Assembly (NCBI GenBank): GCA_051652785.1
Contig: JBOFUX010000031.1
Location: forward strand, 1-54,382
From: JAGNZR01 sp051652785
Lineage (GTDB): Bacteria > Fusobacteriota > Fusobacteriia > Fusobacteriales > Fusobacteriaceae
Reading direction: 5' to 3'
DNA: 54,382 nt
Of the stretch, positions 23,238 through 32,190 are shown in pieces (positions within the stretch are counted from its first letter, which is position 1; each line of letters begins with the position of its first letter). Both the position numbers and the translations under genes were made by a program. The notes beneath the pieces are model-generated. The model saw only the letters and a program-made list of their open reading frames with translations. It was not told the origin of the DNA and did not search any database.

Positions 23238-24692
23238 TCAATTTTTTGTTTTTCTTAAAATCTCTCTTCTCAAATATTCTCTATCATCAAAATGATATTT
23301 TTCTTTATTTATTATTTGGTATGTTTCATGACCTTTTCCAGCTACAACTATTATACTATCTTTTTCTGAAAGTTGCACCGCTTTTATAATTGCTTCTTCT
23401 CTGTCAATTTCAACTATCAGTTTTTTTATTATATTTTTATTATTTAAAAGTAAAAGATTCTTTGAAAATCCTTCAAGGCTATCTTTTATTATACTTTCTA
23501 TAGATTCTTTTCTTGGATTATCTGATGTTAAAATTATTACATCACTATATTTTTCTGAAACTTTTGCCATTTCAGCTCTTTTCACTCTATCTCTATCTCC
23601 ACCGCAACCAAAAACTGTTATTATTTTTTTATACCCCATTCCTTTAACTGTTTTTAATAGGTTTTCTAATGCGTCTTCTGTATGAGCATAATCTACTATA
23701 GCAGTGAAATTCTGACCACAATCAATTTTTTCAAATCTTCCTGGTGCTCCCTTTAAAAAAGGTATTTTTATCATTATTTCTTCCCATTTATAACCTAAAG
23801 TTAATACTGCACCTATGGAAGATAAAATATTATAAAGATTATATCTCCCTAAAAGAGCTATTTTAACTTGAGATTTTTTCTCTTCATTTTTATCTTCAGT
23901 ACTTGTATAAGTAAATTCTACTAAATTTTGATTTTCATCTACATATTCTGCCTTTAATAATCCTGAACCAATTCCGTAAGAAATCCCTTTAAATTCTTGA
24001 AAATATTTAACTCCATAAATATCATCTATATTTATTATAAAATTCCCTTCTTTTTTCTTTTTCTTCATAAAAAGTTCTCTCTTAGCTAAAAAATATTTTT
24101 CCATACTACTGTGGAAATCCAAATGTTCTGGAGTTAAGTTACTAAATATCACTACATCAAACTCCAACATATCTACCCTTCCTAAGACTAATGCATGGGA
24201 ACTTACTTCCATAATAAGGTATCTAACACCTTTTTTCACTGATTTTGCACACATTTTTACTATATCTAAAGATTCTGGCGTCGTATTTGGAGCTTCTATG
24301 ATTTCATCCCCTATTTTATACTCAATAGTTCCTATTCTAGAGATCGGTTCATTTAAAAGCTCTTCTAACAAATATGTTGTTGTTGTTTTCCCATTAGTTC
24401 CAGTTATCCCTATTATTTTCAATTTTTTTTGAGGCCAATCATAGAATTCAGATGCTATCTCTCCTAATTTCTTTCTTAAACCTTTTACTAAAAAATATTC
24501 TATACCTTCTTTTTTTTCTATTTCCTGTGAATGTAAAACACATTTAGCACCATTTTCAATAGCTTTTTCTATATAGTCATGACCATTAAATTCTTTTCCT
24601 GTTAATGCTACAAAAATATCTCCCTTTTCTATTAATCTTGAATCATACTCTATTTTCTTATATTTATTTTTATTTATTTTTAAATTTTCCAT
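23238..24692 (-). CDS. murE: UDP-MurNAc-tripeptide synthetase MurE, meso-diamino-acid type
   Basis: Adds the third residue to the peptidoglycan stem. The ATP loop ITGTNGKTTTTYLLE (near 97) and the carbamylated-Lys region are present. The specificity motif is DNPR (391-394), which selects meso-diaminopimelate or a close analogue such as lanthionine, rather than the form found in L-Lys enzymes. 484 residues. It is located outside the division cluster and leads the murE-kdsA-kdsD operon, coupling wall and LPS precursor synthesis. Confidence 0.95.
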   Translation of the reverse strand: MENLKINKNKYKKIEYDSRLIEKGDIFVALTGKEFNGHDYIEKAIENGAKCVLHSQEIEKKEGIEYFLVKGLRKKLGEIASEFYDWPQKKLKIIGITGTNGKTTTTYLLEELLNEPISRIGTIEYKIGDEIIEAPNTTPESLDIVKMCAKSVKKGVRYLIMEVSSHALVLGRVDMLEFDVVIFSNLTPEHLDFHSSMEKYFLAKRELFMKKKKKEGNFIINIDDIYGVKYFQEFKGISYGIGSGLLKAEYVDENQNLVEFTYTSTEDKNEEKKSQVKIALLGRYNLYNILSSIGAVLTLGYKWEEIMIKIPFLKGAPGRFEKIDCGQNFTAIVDYAHTEDALENLLKTVKGMGYKKIITVFGCGGDRDRVKRAEMAKVSEKYSDVIILTSDNPRKESIESIIKDSLEGFSKNLLLLNNKNIIKKLIVEIDREEAIIKAVQLSEKDSIIVVAGKGHETYQIINKEKYHFDDREYLRREILRKTKN

Positions 24693-24855
24693 AAAACACT
24701 CCTTTAAAATAACTAACTTATATTTTTTATTATTTTAATTTTAACATATTTCTAATAAAAAAAGAAAGTTAAATACTTAAAAAATAATTCCTTTATTACG
24801 TAATAATATAGTATTTTCTTATATAAATTGATGAAAATTTAGAAAATATTTAAAA

Positions 24856-25377
24856 CTATTTTTTTTTTCTCCCTTTGTTTATTATAAAATCTTTTTTTAT
24901 AATTTTATTGTAAACAGAAATCACTTTAAAAAAGTTGTCAATTTCTTCTATAGAGCATTCTTTTTTAAGTTCCTCCATTGTTTTAGCTATATCGGTTGTG
25001 TCGTATATTTTATGTGCCTTACTTAATTTAACTCCAATTTCTGTAGGGTATAGGTGAATATTTTTTAAATTGCCATTTTGCTTTTCTTTTATAACAAGAC
25101 CCCATTTTTCCAATCGACTCACAGTTTGAGATATAGCACCTTTTGTTTTATTCCAATAAGTAGCTAATTCTGAAATTTTGATTCCAGGATGATCTTCTAT
25201 ATAAGTCAAGGTATGAGATTCAATCATAGTAAGCGGTATTTTTTCTCCATAATCATGAGTAGAAAGTATATAGTCATTATATTGAATTACAAATTGATAT
25301 ATATTGTTATGACGTTCATTTAAGATATAAAAAGTATCATCTATAATTTCAGCATTATATTTTTTATCTAATTCCAT
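24856..25377 (-). CDS. MarR-family transcriptional regulator
   Basis: A 173-residue protein with a winged helix-turn-helix at about 55-115. It shows ISELATYWNKTKGAISQTVSRLEKWGLVIK, the MarR recognition helix and wing, flanked by dimerisation helices. It is divergent from the patB-symporter operon. A perfect 25-bp palindrome sits over the predicted start site of that operon, so it very likely represses those genes in response to a small ligand, perhaps a sulfur amino acid. The C-terminus is unusually basic. No sensor cysteine is obvious. Confidence 0.9.
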   Translation of the reverse strand: MELDKKYNAEIIDDTFYILNERHNNIYQFVIQYNDYILSTHDYGEKIPLTMIESHTLTYIEDHPGIKISELATYWNKTKGAISQTVSRLEKWGLVIKEKQNGNLKNIHLYPTEIGVKLSKAHKIYDTTDIAKTMEELKKECSIEEIDNFFKVISVYNKIIKKDFIINKGRKKK

Positions 25378-25551
25378 TCTTTACTCCTTTTAAAATATTA
25401 TTTTTAACATTTAGTCATATTTCAGATTATTATTCTAACTCTATTTTAACACAAATATAAAATAATAATAATTATAATCATAATAATTAATTTATACAAG
25501 TTTATAAAACATAGTCTCACAGAAAAATGTTCTTTTTACAAACTTTTTGTA

Positions 25552-25580
25552 TTGACATTGCCTTTTTATTTTGTTACACT
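25552..25580 (+). promoter_or_regulatory. Promoter of patB-symporter operon
   Basis: A perfect TTGACA (25552-25557) and TACACT (25575-25580) are separated by 17 bases, with the predicted start site around 25587. Confidence 0.85.
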
Positions 25581-25590
25581 ACAAATGCTG

Positions 25591-25615
25591 TTTTAGTTTA
25601 GCGACTAAACTAAAA
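25591..25615 (+). promoter_or_regulatory. Palindromic operator, probable MarR site
   Basis: TTTTAGTTTAG - CGA - CTAAACTAAAA is a perfect 11-bp inverted repeat with a 3-base centre, right at the predicted transcription start. Bound repressor would block initiation. Its size and AT-rich arms suit a MarR dimer. Confidence 0.8.
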
Positions 25616-25653
25616 TAACGTTGCTGTTTCTTAAAATTATAGGAGGAAGATTT

Positions 25654-26841
25654 ATGGATATAAAAACATTTTGTGATAACTATTATGTAAATCGTATTGG
25701 AACAGACAATCTTAAATGGGATGCATTAGATGAAAGATTTGGCAATTCTGAATTAATTTCTATGTGGGTAGCAGATATGGAATTTAAAACTCCTGAATGT
25801 GTGAGAAATGCTCTGAAATCAAGAGTAGAGCATGGTGTTTATGGATATTCCTTTATTCCCGATTCTTATTATCAAGCAGTTATTAATTGGGAAGAAAAAC
25901 ATCATGGATACTTGCTTAAGAAGGATTATATTAGGGTAGCACCAGGCATTGTAGCAGCATTATATTGGATAATTAATATGTACACTCAGAAAGGGGATTC
26001 TGTTATTATTATGACTCCAGTTTATTACCCTTTTCACAACTGTGTAAAAGATAGTGAAAGAGTACTAGTTACTTACGATATGAAGTATAGCAAAGGGATT
26101 TTTACAGTAGATTTTAATACTTTTGAAAAAAAAATTCTTGAAAATAACGTAAAATTGTACATTATGTGCTCTCCACATAACCCAACAGGTCGTGTGTGGA
26201 AAGAAAAAGAATTAGAAAAAATGTTGGAAATTTGTGCTCGTCACAATGTACTAGTTATCTCTGATGAAATACATCAAGATTTGGTATTCGAAGATAACAA
26301 ACATATCCCCACAGCAATTGTTGCTAATGGAAAATATACAAATAACTTAATTACAGCATTTGCTTCTTCTAAGACCTTCAATCTCGCAACTTGCCTTACA
26401 TCAACAATTGTTATTGAAAATGAACAACTTAGAAAAACTTGGGATGCCTTTACTAAAATATATAATCAAGTTGAAGTAAATGTATTTGGAATTAGAGCTG
26501 TAGAAGCGGCTTTAACAGATGGTGAAGAGTGGTATCAGGATATTAAAAAAGTCATATATTCTAATTACAAAATTTTTGTTGAAGGATTAAGTGAATTTCC
26601 AAAGATATATATTGCACCTTTAGAAGGAACTTACTTAATTTTTGTTGATTTAAGAAATTATGTGTCTTTAGATCAAATCAAAGAGTTTACTCAAAATCAG
26701 TGTAATTTAGCAGTTGACTATGGAGAATGGTTTGGCGCTAACTGGAAAGGATTTATACGATTAAATCTGGGAACTCATCCAGATATTATAAAACAATCCA
26801 TAAAAAATATTAAAGAAAATCTTTTAAAAGTTATTAAGTGA
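25654..26841 (+). CDS. PatB/MalY-type pyridoxal-phosphate C-S lyase (cystathionine beta-lyase)
   Basis: A fold-type I aminotransferase-like enzyme. The MalY/PatB group cleaves C-S bonds of cystathionine, cysteine or related compounds to thiol, pyruvate and ammonia. The Schiff-base lysine is K240 in FASSKTFNLA; the PLP-phosphate and ring contacts include SPHNPTGR (near 173) and ISDEIHQDL (near 202). The N-terminal SMWVADMEFKTP motif is typical of the group. Start at 25654 with AGGAGGA upstream; the TTG at 25621 was rejected. 395 residues. UGA is its stop codon. It is co-transcribed with a symporter and probably MarR-controlled. Confidence 0.9.
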   Translation: MDIKTFCDNYYVNRIGTDNLKWDALDERFGNSELISMWVADMEFKTPECVRNALKSRVEHGVYGYSFIPDSYYQAVINWEEKHHGYLLKKDYIRVAPGIVAALYWIINMYTQKGDSVIIMTPVYYPFHNCVKDSERVLVTYDMKYSKGIFTVDFNTFEKKILENNVKLYIMCSPHNPTGRVWKEKELEKMLEICARHNVLVISDEIHQDLVFEDNKHIPTAIVANGKYTNNLITAFASSKTFNLATCLTSTIVIENEQLRKTWDAFTKIYNQVEVNVFGIRAVEAALTDGEEWYQDIKKVIYSNYKIFVEGLSEFPKIYIAPLEGTYLIFVDLRNYVSLDQIKEFTQNQCNLAVDYGEWFGANWKGFIRLNLGTHPDIIKQSIKNIKENLLKVIK

Positions 26842-26885
26842 TAAAAAGAAATGAAAATATTTTATAAAAAAAGGAGAATGAAACA

Positions 26886-28133
26886 ATGAAAATTGAAAGT
26901 AGTTTATGGAACACTTATAAATCTTCACTTTTAATGCTAGGAGCAATGTTACTAGGAGGAATAATTGGTTTCTTCTGGGGTGAAGATGCCTCAATTCTAC
27001 AACCTGTTGCAAATATTTTTTTAAATCTTCTTTACTGTTGTGTAGTTCCCTTAATTTTTGTTTCGTTAACATCAGCAATTGCAAAAATGAAAAATATGGC
27101 AAAATTAAGAAAAATAATGTCAATATTTTTAATCGGAACAATTATTACAGGGATTATCTCTTCTTTATTTATGATTATAGCCGTAATTATCATTGACCCT
27201 GCAAAAGGGGCTATTTTTAATATGACGAAAAACATTGATAATTTACAAAGTAGTATGAATTTTCTTGGAATGTTTACAGTTAGCGATTTTCCTCTTTTAT
27301 TTTCAAGAAGTAACTTAATGGCACTGATTGTATTCACTATAATGTTTTCCTTTGCCATTATCAAAAGTGGAGAAAAAGGAAAACCAATTTTACATTTAAT
27401 GGAAAGTATGACAGAAATTATTATCAAATTAATTGGTATAGTTATGAAATTAGCTCCAATTGGGCTAGGTTGCTATTTTGCTATTTTAATCGGTAAGTAT
27501 GGTCAAGAAGTTATAGGACCACTTTCACGCGCAATTCTGATTTTCCTATTTGTTATAGTTCTTTATTATGTGGTTTCTCAAACTTTGATGGCATATATTG
27601 GTGCTGGAATAGATGGAGTTAAAGCGTGGTGGAAAACATCATTACCATCAACTCTTACAGCTCTTGGGACTTGTTCCTCAGCGGCTACTTTACCAGTAAA
27701 TATGTTACACGCTAAAAATCTAGGTATTCCCGCCGAAGTTGCAGATATAACAATTCCTCTTGGTGCTAATTTACATAAAGATGGAGCATGTATTATTCAA
27801 ATTCTGAAAATTGCATTTCTTTGCTCTGTATTTGGAATTCCATATGCAACATCTGGAAATATATTGATGTCTATTGTGGTAGCTATTGTTACCTCTGTTG
27901 TAATGGGTGGGATTCCAGGGGGAGGATATGTTGCCGAAATATTTATTTTATCAGCTTTTGGTTTCCCTACAGAAGCTATACCTATTATGGTTTTAATAGG
28001 CACTATTACAGATGCTCCTGCCACCGCAGTTAATGTTACAGGTGATACTGGATTAGCAATGATTATTTCACGATTTGTTGAGGGAAAAGATTGGATGAAA
28101 AAAAGCAAAGATATAGGAAATATGACCGTTTAG
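26886..28133 (+). CDS. Dicarboxylate/amino acid:cation symporter (DAACS family)
   Basis: A sodium- or proton-coupled transporter of the glutamate/serine/cystine family, with about eight membrane helices and two re-entrant hairpins. Key features are the SxxSSAATLPV-type hairpin 1 (TALGTCSSAATLPVNM near 255), then DITIPLGANLHKDGA, the hairpin 2 GGIPGGGYV, and helix 8 TDAPATAVNVTGDTG. The helix 8 motif lacks the Arg found in acidic amino acid carriers (DxxRT...NVxGD), so the substrate is probably neutral, perhaps a sulfur amino acid, given the upstream C-S lyase. 415 residues. Confidence 0.9.
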   Translation: MKIESSLWNTYKSSLLMLGAMLLGGIIGFFWGEDASILQPVANIFLNLLYCCVVPLIFVSLTSAIAKMKNMAKLRKIMSIFLIGTIITGIISSLFMIIAVIIIDPAKGAIFNMTKNIDNLQSSMNFLGMFTVSDFPLLFSRSNLMALIVFTIMFSFAIIKSGEKGKPILHLMESMTEIIIKLIGIVMKLAPIGLGCYFAILIGKYGQEVIGPLSRAILIFLFVIVLYYVVSQTLMAYIGAGIDGVKAWWKTSLPSTLTALGTCSSAATLPVNMLHAKNLGIPAEVADITIPLGANLHKDGACIIQILKIAFLCSVFGIPYATSGNILMSIVVAIVTSVVMGGIPGGGYVAEIFILSAFGFPTEAIPIMVLIGTITDAPATAVNVTGDTGLAMIISRFVEGKDWMKKSKDIGNMTV

Positions 28134-28259
28134 TAAAGTTAGCACATAACAATACACTCAAAAAAAATTAACCAATTGATTAAAAAAATAAAAGCACCTA
28201 TAATAAACTTGCTTTTGCATGTCCATCTTATAGGTACCATTATTATTAATTATTTTTTT

Positions 28260-28340
28260 ATTTATTTTTTATTTATTTTTTATTTATTTTTTATTTATTT
28301 TTTATTTATTTTTTATTTATTTTTTATTTATTTTTTATTT
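28260..28340. repeat. 11-bp tandem repeat (ATTTATTTTTT) overlapping the 3' end of pgk
   Basis: Seven perfect copies of the 11-mer from 28260 to 28336 plus a 4-base partial copy. The TAA stop and last codons of pgk lie inside the final copies. It fills the space between the convergent symporter and pgk genes. The region 28134-28259 holds no gene. Confidence 0.95.
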
Positions 28341-29527
28341 GATATTGATTCTATGCCTGGTAAAAGTTTTCCTTCTAGATATTCAAGTGAAGCTCCACCA
28401 CCTGTTGATATGTGAGTAAACTTTTCTGCATAACCAAGTTGAATTGCTGCTGCTGCTGAATCTCCACCACCTATTATTGTAGTAGCTCCTTTTAAGTTAG
28501 CTATTGATTCACAAACACCGATTGTTCCCTTTGCAAAGTTTGACATTTCAAATACACCCATTGGTCCATTCCAAATAACTGTTTTAGCTCCTGCAATTTC
28601 TTTTGCAAATAATTCAACAGTTCCAGCCCCTACATCAAGCCCCATAACTCCATCAGGTATATTCTCTACTGAAACAGTAGAGAACTCAACATCATTACTA
28701 AATTCTTTTACAACTACAGTATCTATTGGTAATATAAGTTTTCCTTTTCCTTTTAATAATAATCCCTTAGCTAAATCTAGTTTATCCTCTTCAACTAATG
28801 AATTTCCTATATTTTTTCCTTGAGCTTTTAAAAACGTGAACATCATAGCTCCACCTACTAAAACTTTATCAGCTTTATCTAATAAGTTTTCTATTACCCC
28901 TATTTTATCTGAAACTTTAGCTCCACCTAATATGGCAATTAAAGGTCTTTTGGGATTAGAAACTACTCCACCTATAAACTTTATTTCTTTTTCCATTAAA
29001 AATCCTGCTGCAGTTTTTCCTTCTCCAATATTTTCAGCTATTCCAACATTTGAAGCATGTGCTCTATGTGCAGTTCCAAAAGCATCATTTACAAATAAAT
29101 CTCCTAAAGAGGCCCAATATTTACCTAACTCAGCATCATTTTTTGATTCTTTTTTCCCTACAAGATCTTCATATCTTGTATTTTGGAACATTACTACTTC
29201 TCCTTCTTTCATCTCATTTATAGCTTTTTCTAATTCTAATCCTCTAGTTTCATTTATAAATTTAACAGGTTTACCTAAAACTTCTGATAGTCTTACAGCT
29301 ACTGGAGATATATCTCTTTTTGCTAAATCCTCTTCTGTTTTAACTTTTCCTAAGTGAGAAAAAATTATTGCTTTTCCACTATTCTCTATAACATATTTAA
29401 TCGAAGGTAAAGCCTGTATTATTCTATTTTCATCTGTTATTTTTCCATCTTTCATAGGAACATTAAAATCAACTCTCATCAATACTTTTTTTCCTTTTAC
29501 TTCTAAATCTGTTATTATTTTTTTCAT
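28328..29527 (-). CDS. pgk: Phosphoglycerate kinase
   Basis: Makes ATP from 1,3-bisphosphoglycerate in glycolysis. KKVLMRVDFNVPM (near 16), SHLGKV, the hinge region and GPMGVFEMSNFAKGT, followed by IGGGDSAAA, are all intact. The start at 29527 has GGAGG 8 bases upstream; an ATG at 29542 lies within or before that site and was rejected. 399 residues. Its stop codon falls in an 11-bp tandem repeat. It is downstream of gap, with a strong hairpin between the two. Confidence 0.97.
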   Translation of the reverse strand: MKKIITDLEVKGKKVLMRVDFNVPMKDGKITDENRIIQALPSIKYVIENSGKAIIFSHLGKVKTEEDLAKRDISPVAVRLSEVLGKPVKFINETRGLELEKAINEMKEGEVVMFQNTRYEDLVGKKESKNDAELGKYWASLGDLFVNDAFGTAHRAHASNVGIAENIGEGKTAAGFLMEKEIKFIGGVVSNPKRPLIAILGGAKVSDKIGVIENLLDKADKVLVGGAMMFTFLKAQGKNIGNSLVEEDKLDLAKGLLLKGKGKLILPIDTVVVKEFSNDVEFSTVSVENIPDGVMGLDVGAGTVELFAKEIAGAKTVIWNGPMGVFEMSNFAKGTIGVCESIANLKGATTIIGGGDSAAAAIQLGYAEKFTHISTGGGASLEYLEGKLLPGIESISNKK

Positions 29528-29552
29528 TAAAATAACCTCCATTTCTATTTTT

Positions 29553-29586
29553 AAAAATAGCGGAACTATATAGTTCCGCTATTTTT
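29553..29586 (-). terminator. Hairpin between gap and pgk
   Basis: A perfect 16-bp stem (29553-29568 with 29571-29586), in practice with a TATA loop, has U5 at its end on the - strand. It may end gap mRNA partly or stabilise it, so that gap exceeds pgk. Confidence 0.75.
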
Positions 29587-29626
29587 TTTATTATATTTTA
29601 TTTAAATTTATATTTAAATTTTTTAA

Positions 29627-30634
29627 TTACTTGCTAAGTTCAACAAAAAGCTTTAAAGTTCTTATTAATTGTGCAGTATAAGACATTTCATTATCATACC
29701 AAGATACAGTTTTAACTAATTGCTTATCTCCAACAGTCATTACTTTTGTTTGAGTTGCATCAAATAAAGAACCGAATTCACACCCTATTATATCAGAAGA
29801 TACTAGTTCCTCTTCAGTATAACCAAAAGATTCGTTTGCAGCAGCTTTCATTGCAGCATTAATTTCTTCAACAGAAGTTGTTTTTTCTAAAATTGTTACT
29901 AATTCAGTTAATGAACCTGTTATTACTGGAACTCTTTGAGCAGATCCATCTAATTTTCCTTTTAATGCTGGAATTACTAATCCTATAGCTTTTGCAGCTC
30001 CTGTTGTATTTGGTACTATGTTTGCAGCAGCAGCTCTACCTCTTCTTAAATCTCCCTTTGCATGAGGACCATCTAATGTATTTTGGTCATTTGTATAAGC
30101 ATGTATAGTTGTCATTAATCCTTCAACTACTCCAAACTTATCTTGTAATACTTTTGCCATTGGTGCTAAACAGTTAGTTGTACAAGAAGCTCCTGATATA
30201 ACTGTTTCTGTTCCGTCAAGTATATTGTGGTTTACATTATAAACAACAGTTTTTATATCTCCTGTTCCTGGTGCAGAAATAACTACTTTTTTTGCTCCAG
30301 CAGCTATATGTAATTCAGCTTTTTCTTTTGCTGTAAATATACCAGTACACTCAAGAACTACATCAACTGCTAATTCTCCCCATGGTAAATTTTTTGGATC
30401 TCTTTCAGCTACAACTTTAATAGTTTTTCCATTTACGATAAATCCACCTTCAACTATATCAATAGTTCCGTTAAATCTTCCTTGTGATGAATCATACTTA
30501 AAAAGATGAGCCAAAGTTTTTGCGTTTGTTAAATCATTTATTGCTACTACTTCAAATTCAGGATTATTTGCCATTACTCTTAAAGCTAATCTTCCTATTC
30601 TTCCAAATCCGTTTATTGCTACTTTAACTGCCAT
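29627..30634 (-). CDS. gap: Glyceraldehyde-3-phosphate dehydrogenase, type I
   Basis: Oxidises glyceraldehyde 3-phosphate to 1,3-bisphosphoglycerate with NAD. The Rossmann loop INGFGRIGRLALR is at the N-terminus and the catalytic Cys is C151 in GASCTTNCLAP. HAYTNDQ, LRRGRAAAANIVP and VSWYDNEMSYTAQ complete the family motifs. 335 residues. The GC content is higher than neighbours at third positions in places, as expected for a highly expressed gene. It has a consensus promoter and heads gap-pgk. Confidence 0.98.
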   Translation of the reverse strand: MAVKVAINGFGRIGRLALRVMANNPEFEVVAINDLTNAKTLAHLFKYDSSQGRFNGTIDIVEGGFIVNGKTIKVVAERDPKNLPWGELAVDVVLECTGIFTAKEKAELHIAAGAKKVVISAPGTGDIKTVVYNVNHNILDGTETVISGASCTTNCLAPMAKVLQDKFGVVEGLMTTIHAYTNDQNTLDGPHAKGDLRRGRAAAANIVPNTTGAAKAIGLVIPALKGKLDGSAQRVPVITGSLTELVTILEKTTSVEEINAAMKAAANESFGYTEEELVSSDIIGCEFGSLFDATQTKVMTVGDKQLVKTVSWYDNEMSYTAQLIRTLKLFVELSK

Positions 30635-30699
30635 TTTATTTCCTCCTAATATTTTTAATAATTTATTAATTATTTTAAATTTGTTTTGTTTACTCTTAA

Positions 30700-30728
30700 A
30701 TGATACTTTATACTAGTAATTTTGTCAA
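30700..30728 (-). promoter_or_regulatory. Promoter of gap-pgk
   Basis: A perfect TTGACA (30723-30728) and TATCAT (30700-30705) with 17-base spacing on the - strand. Confidence 0.8.
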
Positions 30729-30769
30729 TGAAGTTATAGATTTAATTTTAATCTTTAAATGATAAAAAA

Positions 30770-31645
30770 TTATACTTTTAATATTTCCGACATATCCTTA
30801 GGAAGTTCAGACTCAACCATTTTTAATATCTTTGTTTCAGGATCGAGATAATTTAACCTATAAGAATGAAGCATTTGTCTCGCTGCTCTTTTATCTTCTC
30901 CACCGTAAAGTTCATCTCCTAGTATTGCAAAACCCTCAAGAGAAAGGTGAGCTCTAATTTGGTGCGTTCGTCCTGTAAAAAGTTCTGCTTCTACAAGAGT
31001 TAAATTGTTTTTTAAGTCCCTTTCTATAACCCTAATTACTGTTTTAGCATCTTGACCACCATTTTCCACTGAAAGTTCAACTCTTCTTAATTCTTCACCA
31101 ATTTTTCCAATTGGTTTTTCAATTATATAAATATCTTCTGGCATTAAACCTAGTACAATAGCTTTATAAAATTTTTTTACTTTGCCACTATCTTGTAAAA
31201 ATGATTGTGAATAAGCATTTTTAGCTACAACTATCAGACCAGAAGTATTCATATCCAACCTATTATAGAATCTTGGAACTTCATTTCCCATATTTGATTT
31301 TTGAAAATAATCTACAACTCCATTGGCCAGAGTCATATCTACTTTTTTCTTAGTTGGATGTACTATTATAAATGGTGGTTTATCTAATATTAGTAAATTT
31401 TTATCTTCATAAGCTATTTTCAAATCCATATAAATAGGTTTTATTCCTGTTTCTTTTTTCTTCTCTACTACAATTAATCTATTAGGTTTTTTTAAATTTT
31501 TCATTTTTTTATCTAATCTTACTTTTTTTCCATTTAAATAGATTTCAGCATTTCTTAGACCTCGTCTAGAATAATTTTTTATATCTGTAAGATAATCCCC
31601 TACTATATATACTTGGTATTCAAGCTCCACTGTAAATCTTTGCAT
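30770..31645 (-). CDS. RluD-family 23S rRNA pseudouridine synthase
   Basis: Isomerises uridines in RNA. An N-terminal S4-like segment (about 15-60; RRGLRNAEIYLNGKKVRLD) precedes the catalytic domain with LLILDKPPFIIVHPT and the active Asp D131 in NRLDMNTSGLIVVAK. The family's GRTHQIRAHLS motif lies near 230. 291 residues. Several RluA/RluD/YhcT paralogues share these motifs, so the exact target uridine cannot be assigned. Confidence 0.9.
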   Translation of the reverse strand: MQRFTVELEYQVYIVGDYLTDIKNYSRRGLRNAEIYLNGKKVRLDKKMKNLKKPNRLIVVEKKKETGIKPIYMDLKIAYEDKNLLILDKPPFIIVHPTKKKVDMTLANGVVDYFQKSNMGNEVPRFYNRLDMNTSGLIVVAKNAYSQSFLQDSGKVKKFYKAIVLGLMPEDIYIIEKPIGKIGEELRRVELSVENGGQDAKTVIRVIERDLKNNLTLVEAELFTGRTHQIRAHLSLEGFAILGDELYGGEDKRAARQMLHSYRLNYLDPETKILKMVESELPKDMSEILKV

Positions 31646-31680
31646 AATTTTCTCCTAGGTATTTTTTTTAGGTTTTGATA

Positions 31681-31712
31681 AAAAAAGAGAACTTTATTCA
31701 GTCCTCTTTTTT
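31681..31712 (-). terminator. Terminator of ridA
   Basis: A 12-bp stem with one mismatch (AAAAAAGAGAAC with GTCCTCTTTTTT) and a U-run on the - strand, immediately after the ridA stop. Confidence 0.75.
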
Positions 31713-31724
31713 CAATTTTTTAAA

Positions 31725-32108
31725 TTAATTAGATTTTACAGCTATTACCTCTATTTCTACTTTTACATCTCTTGGAAGTCTTGCCACTTCTACACAAGCT
31801 CTAGCAGGTTTTATTTCTCCTAAATACTCATTATATACTTCGTTTATTAATGCAAAATCATTCATGTCCTTAATAAAAACTCCAGCTTTTACAACATCAG
31901 CAAGAGTATAACCTGCGGCCTCTACAATAGCTTTTACATTTTCTAAAGATTGTTTTGTCTGTTCTTTTATATCTTCTGAAATAACTGCCATTGTTGCTGG
32001 TACAAAAGGTATTTGTCCTGAAACATAAAGAGTCCCATTTACTTCAACTGCCTGTGAATAAGGTCCTATCGCGCTTGGTGCATTTGGTGTGTTAATAATT
32101 CTTTTCAT
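31725..32108 (-). CDS. ridA: RidA family reactive imine/enamine deaminase
   Basis: RidA hydrolyses reactive 2-aminoacrylate and other enamines made by PLP enzymes. NAPSAIGPYSQAVEVNGTLYVSGQIP, near the start, and the conserved PARACVEVARLPRDVKVEIEVIAV (Arg of the active site) are intact. Start at 32108 with AGGAGG 9 bases upstream; the ATG at 32153 was rejected because it lies in the promoter. 127 residues is exactly the family length. A TTGAAA-16-TATAAT promoter lies at 32142-32169. Confidence 0.95.
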   Translation of the reverse strand: MKRIINTPNAPSAIGPYSQAVEVNGTLYVSGQIPFVPATMAVISEDIKEQTKQSLENVKAIVEAAGYTLADVVKAGVFIKDMNDFALINEVYNEYLGEIKPARACVEVARLPRDVKVEIEVIAVKSN

Positions 32109-32141
32109 AATTTTTAACCTCCTAATATTTATATATATATT

Positions 32142-32169
32142 ATTATACTCCATTTATTATATTTTTCAA
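32142..32169 (-). promoter_or_regulatory. Promoter of ridA
   Basis: TTGAAA (32164-32169) and TATAAT (32142-32147) on the - strand, 16 bases apart. Confidence 0.6.
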
Positions 32170-32190
32170 TACTTTTAATTACAATATTAG

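Noticed and set aside
24781..24810. Palindrome ATTACGTAAT between murE and marR
   Set aside because: Short and AT-rich; no second site and no promoter alignment that would support an operator.
28190..28245. Long-loop inverted repeat CACCTATAA/TTATAGGT-A after the symporter gene
   Set aside because: The loop of about 24 bases makes it a weak terminator; no more than a possible 3' end for the symporter mRNA, so it is not listed as a feature.
28176..28415. Small + strand frame rich in Phe, Tyr and Ile
   Set aside because: It is a translation of the 11-bp tandem repeat and the reverse strand of pgk; no ribosome binding site and no family likeness.
28836..29357. Long + strand frame (173 codons) within pgk
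   Set aside because: It is antisense to a highly conserved glycolytic gene and has no plausible start signal or protein motif.
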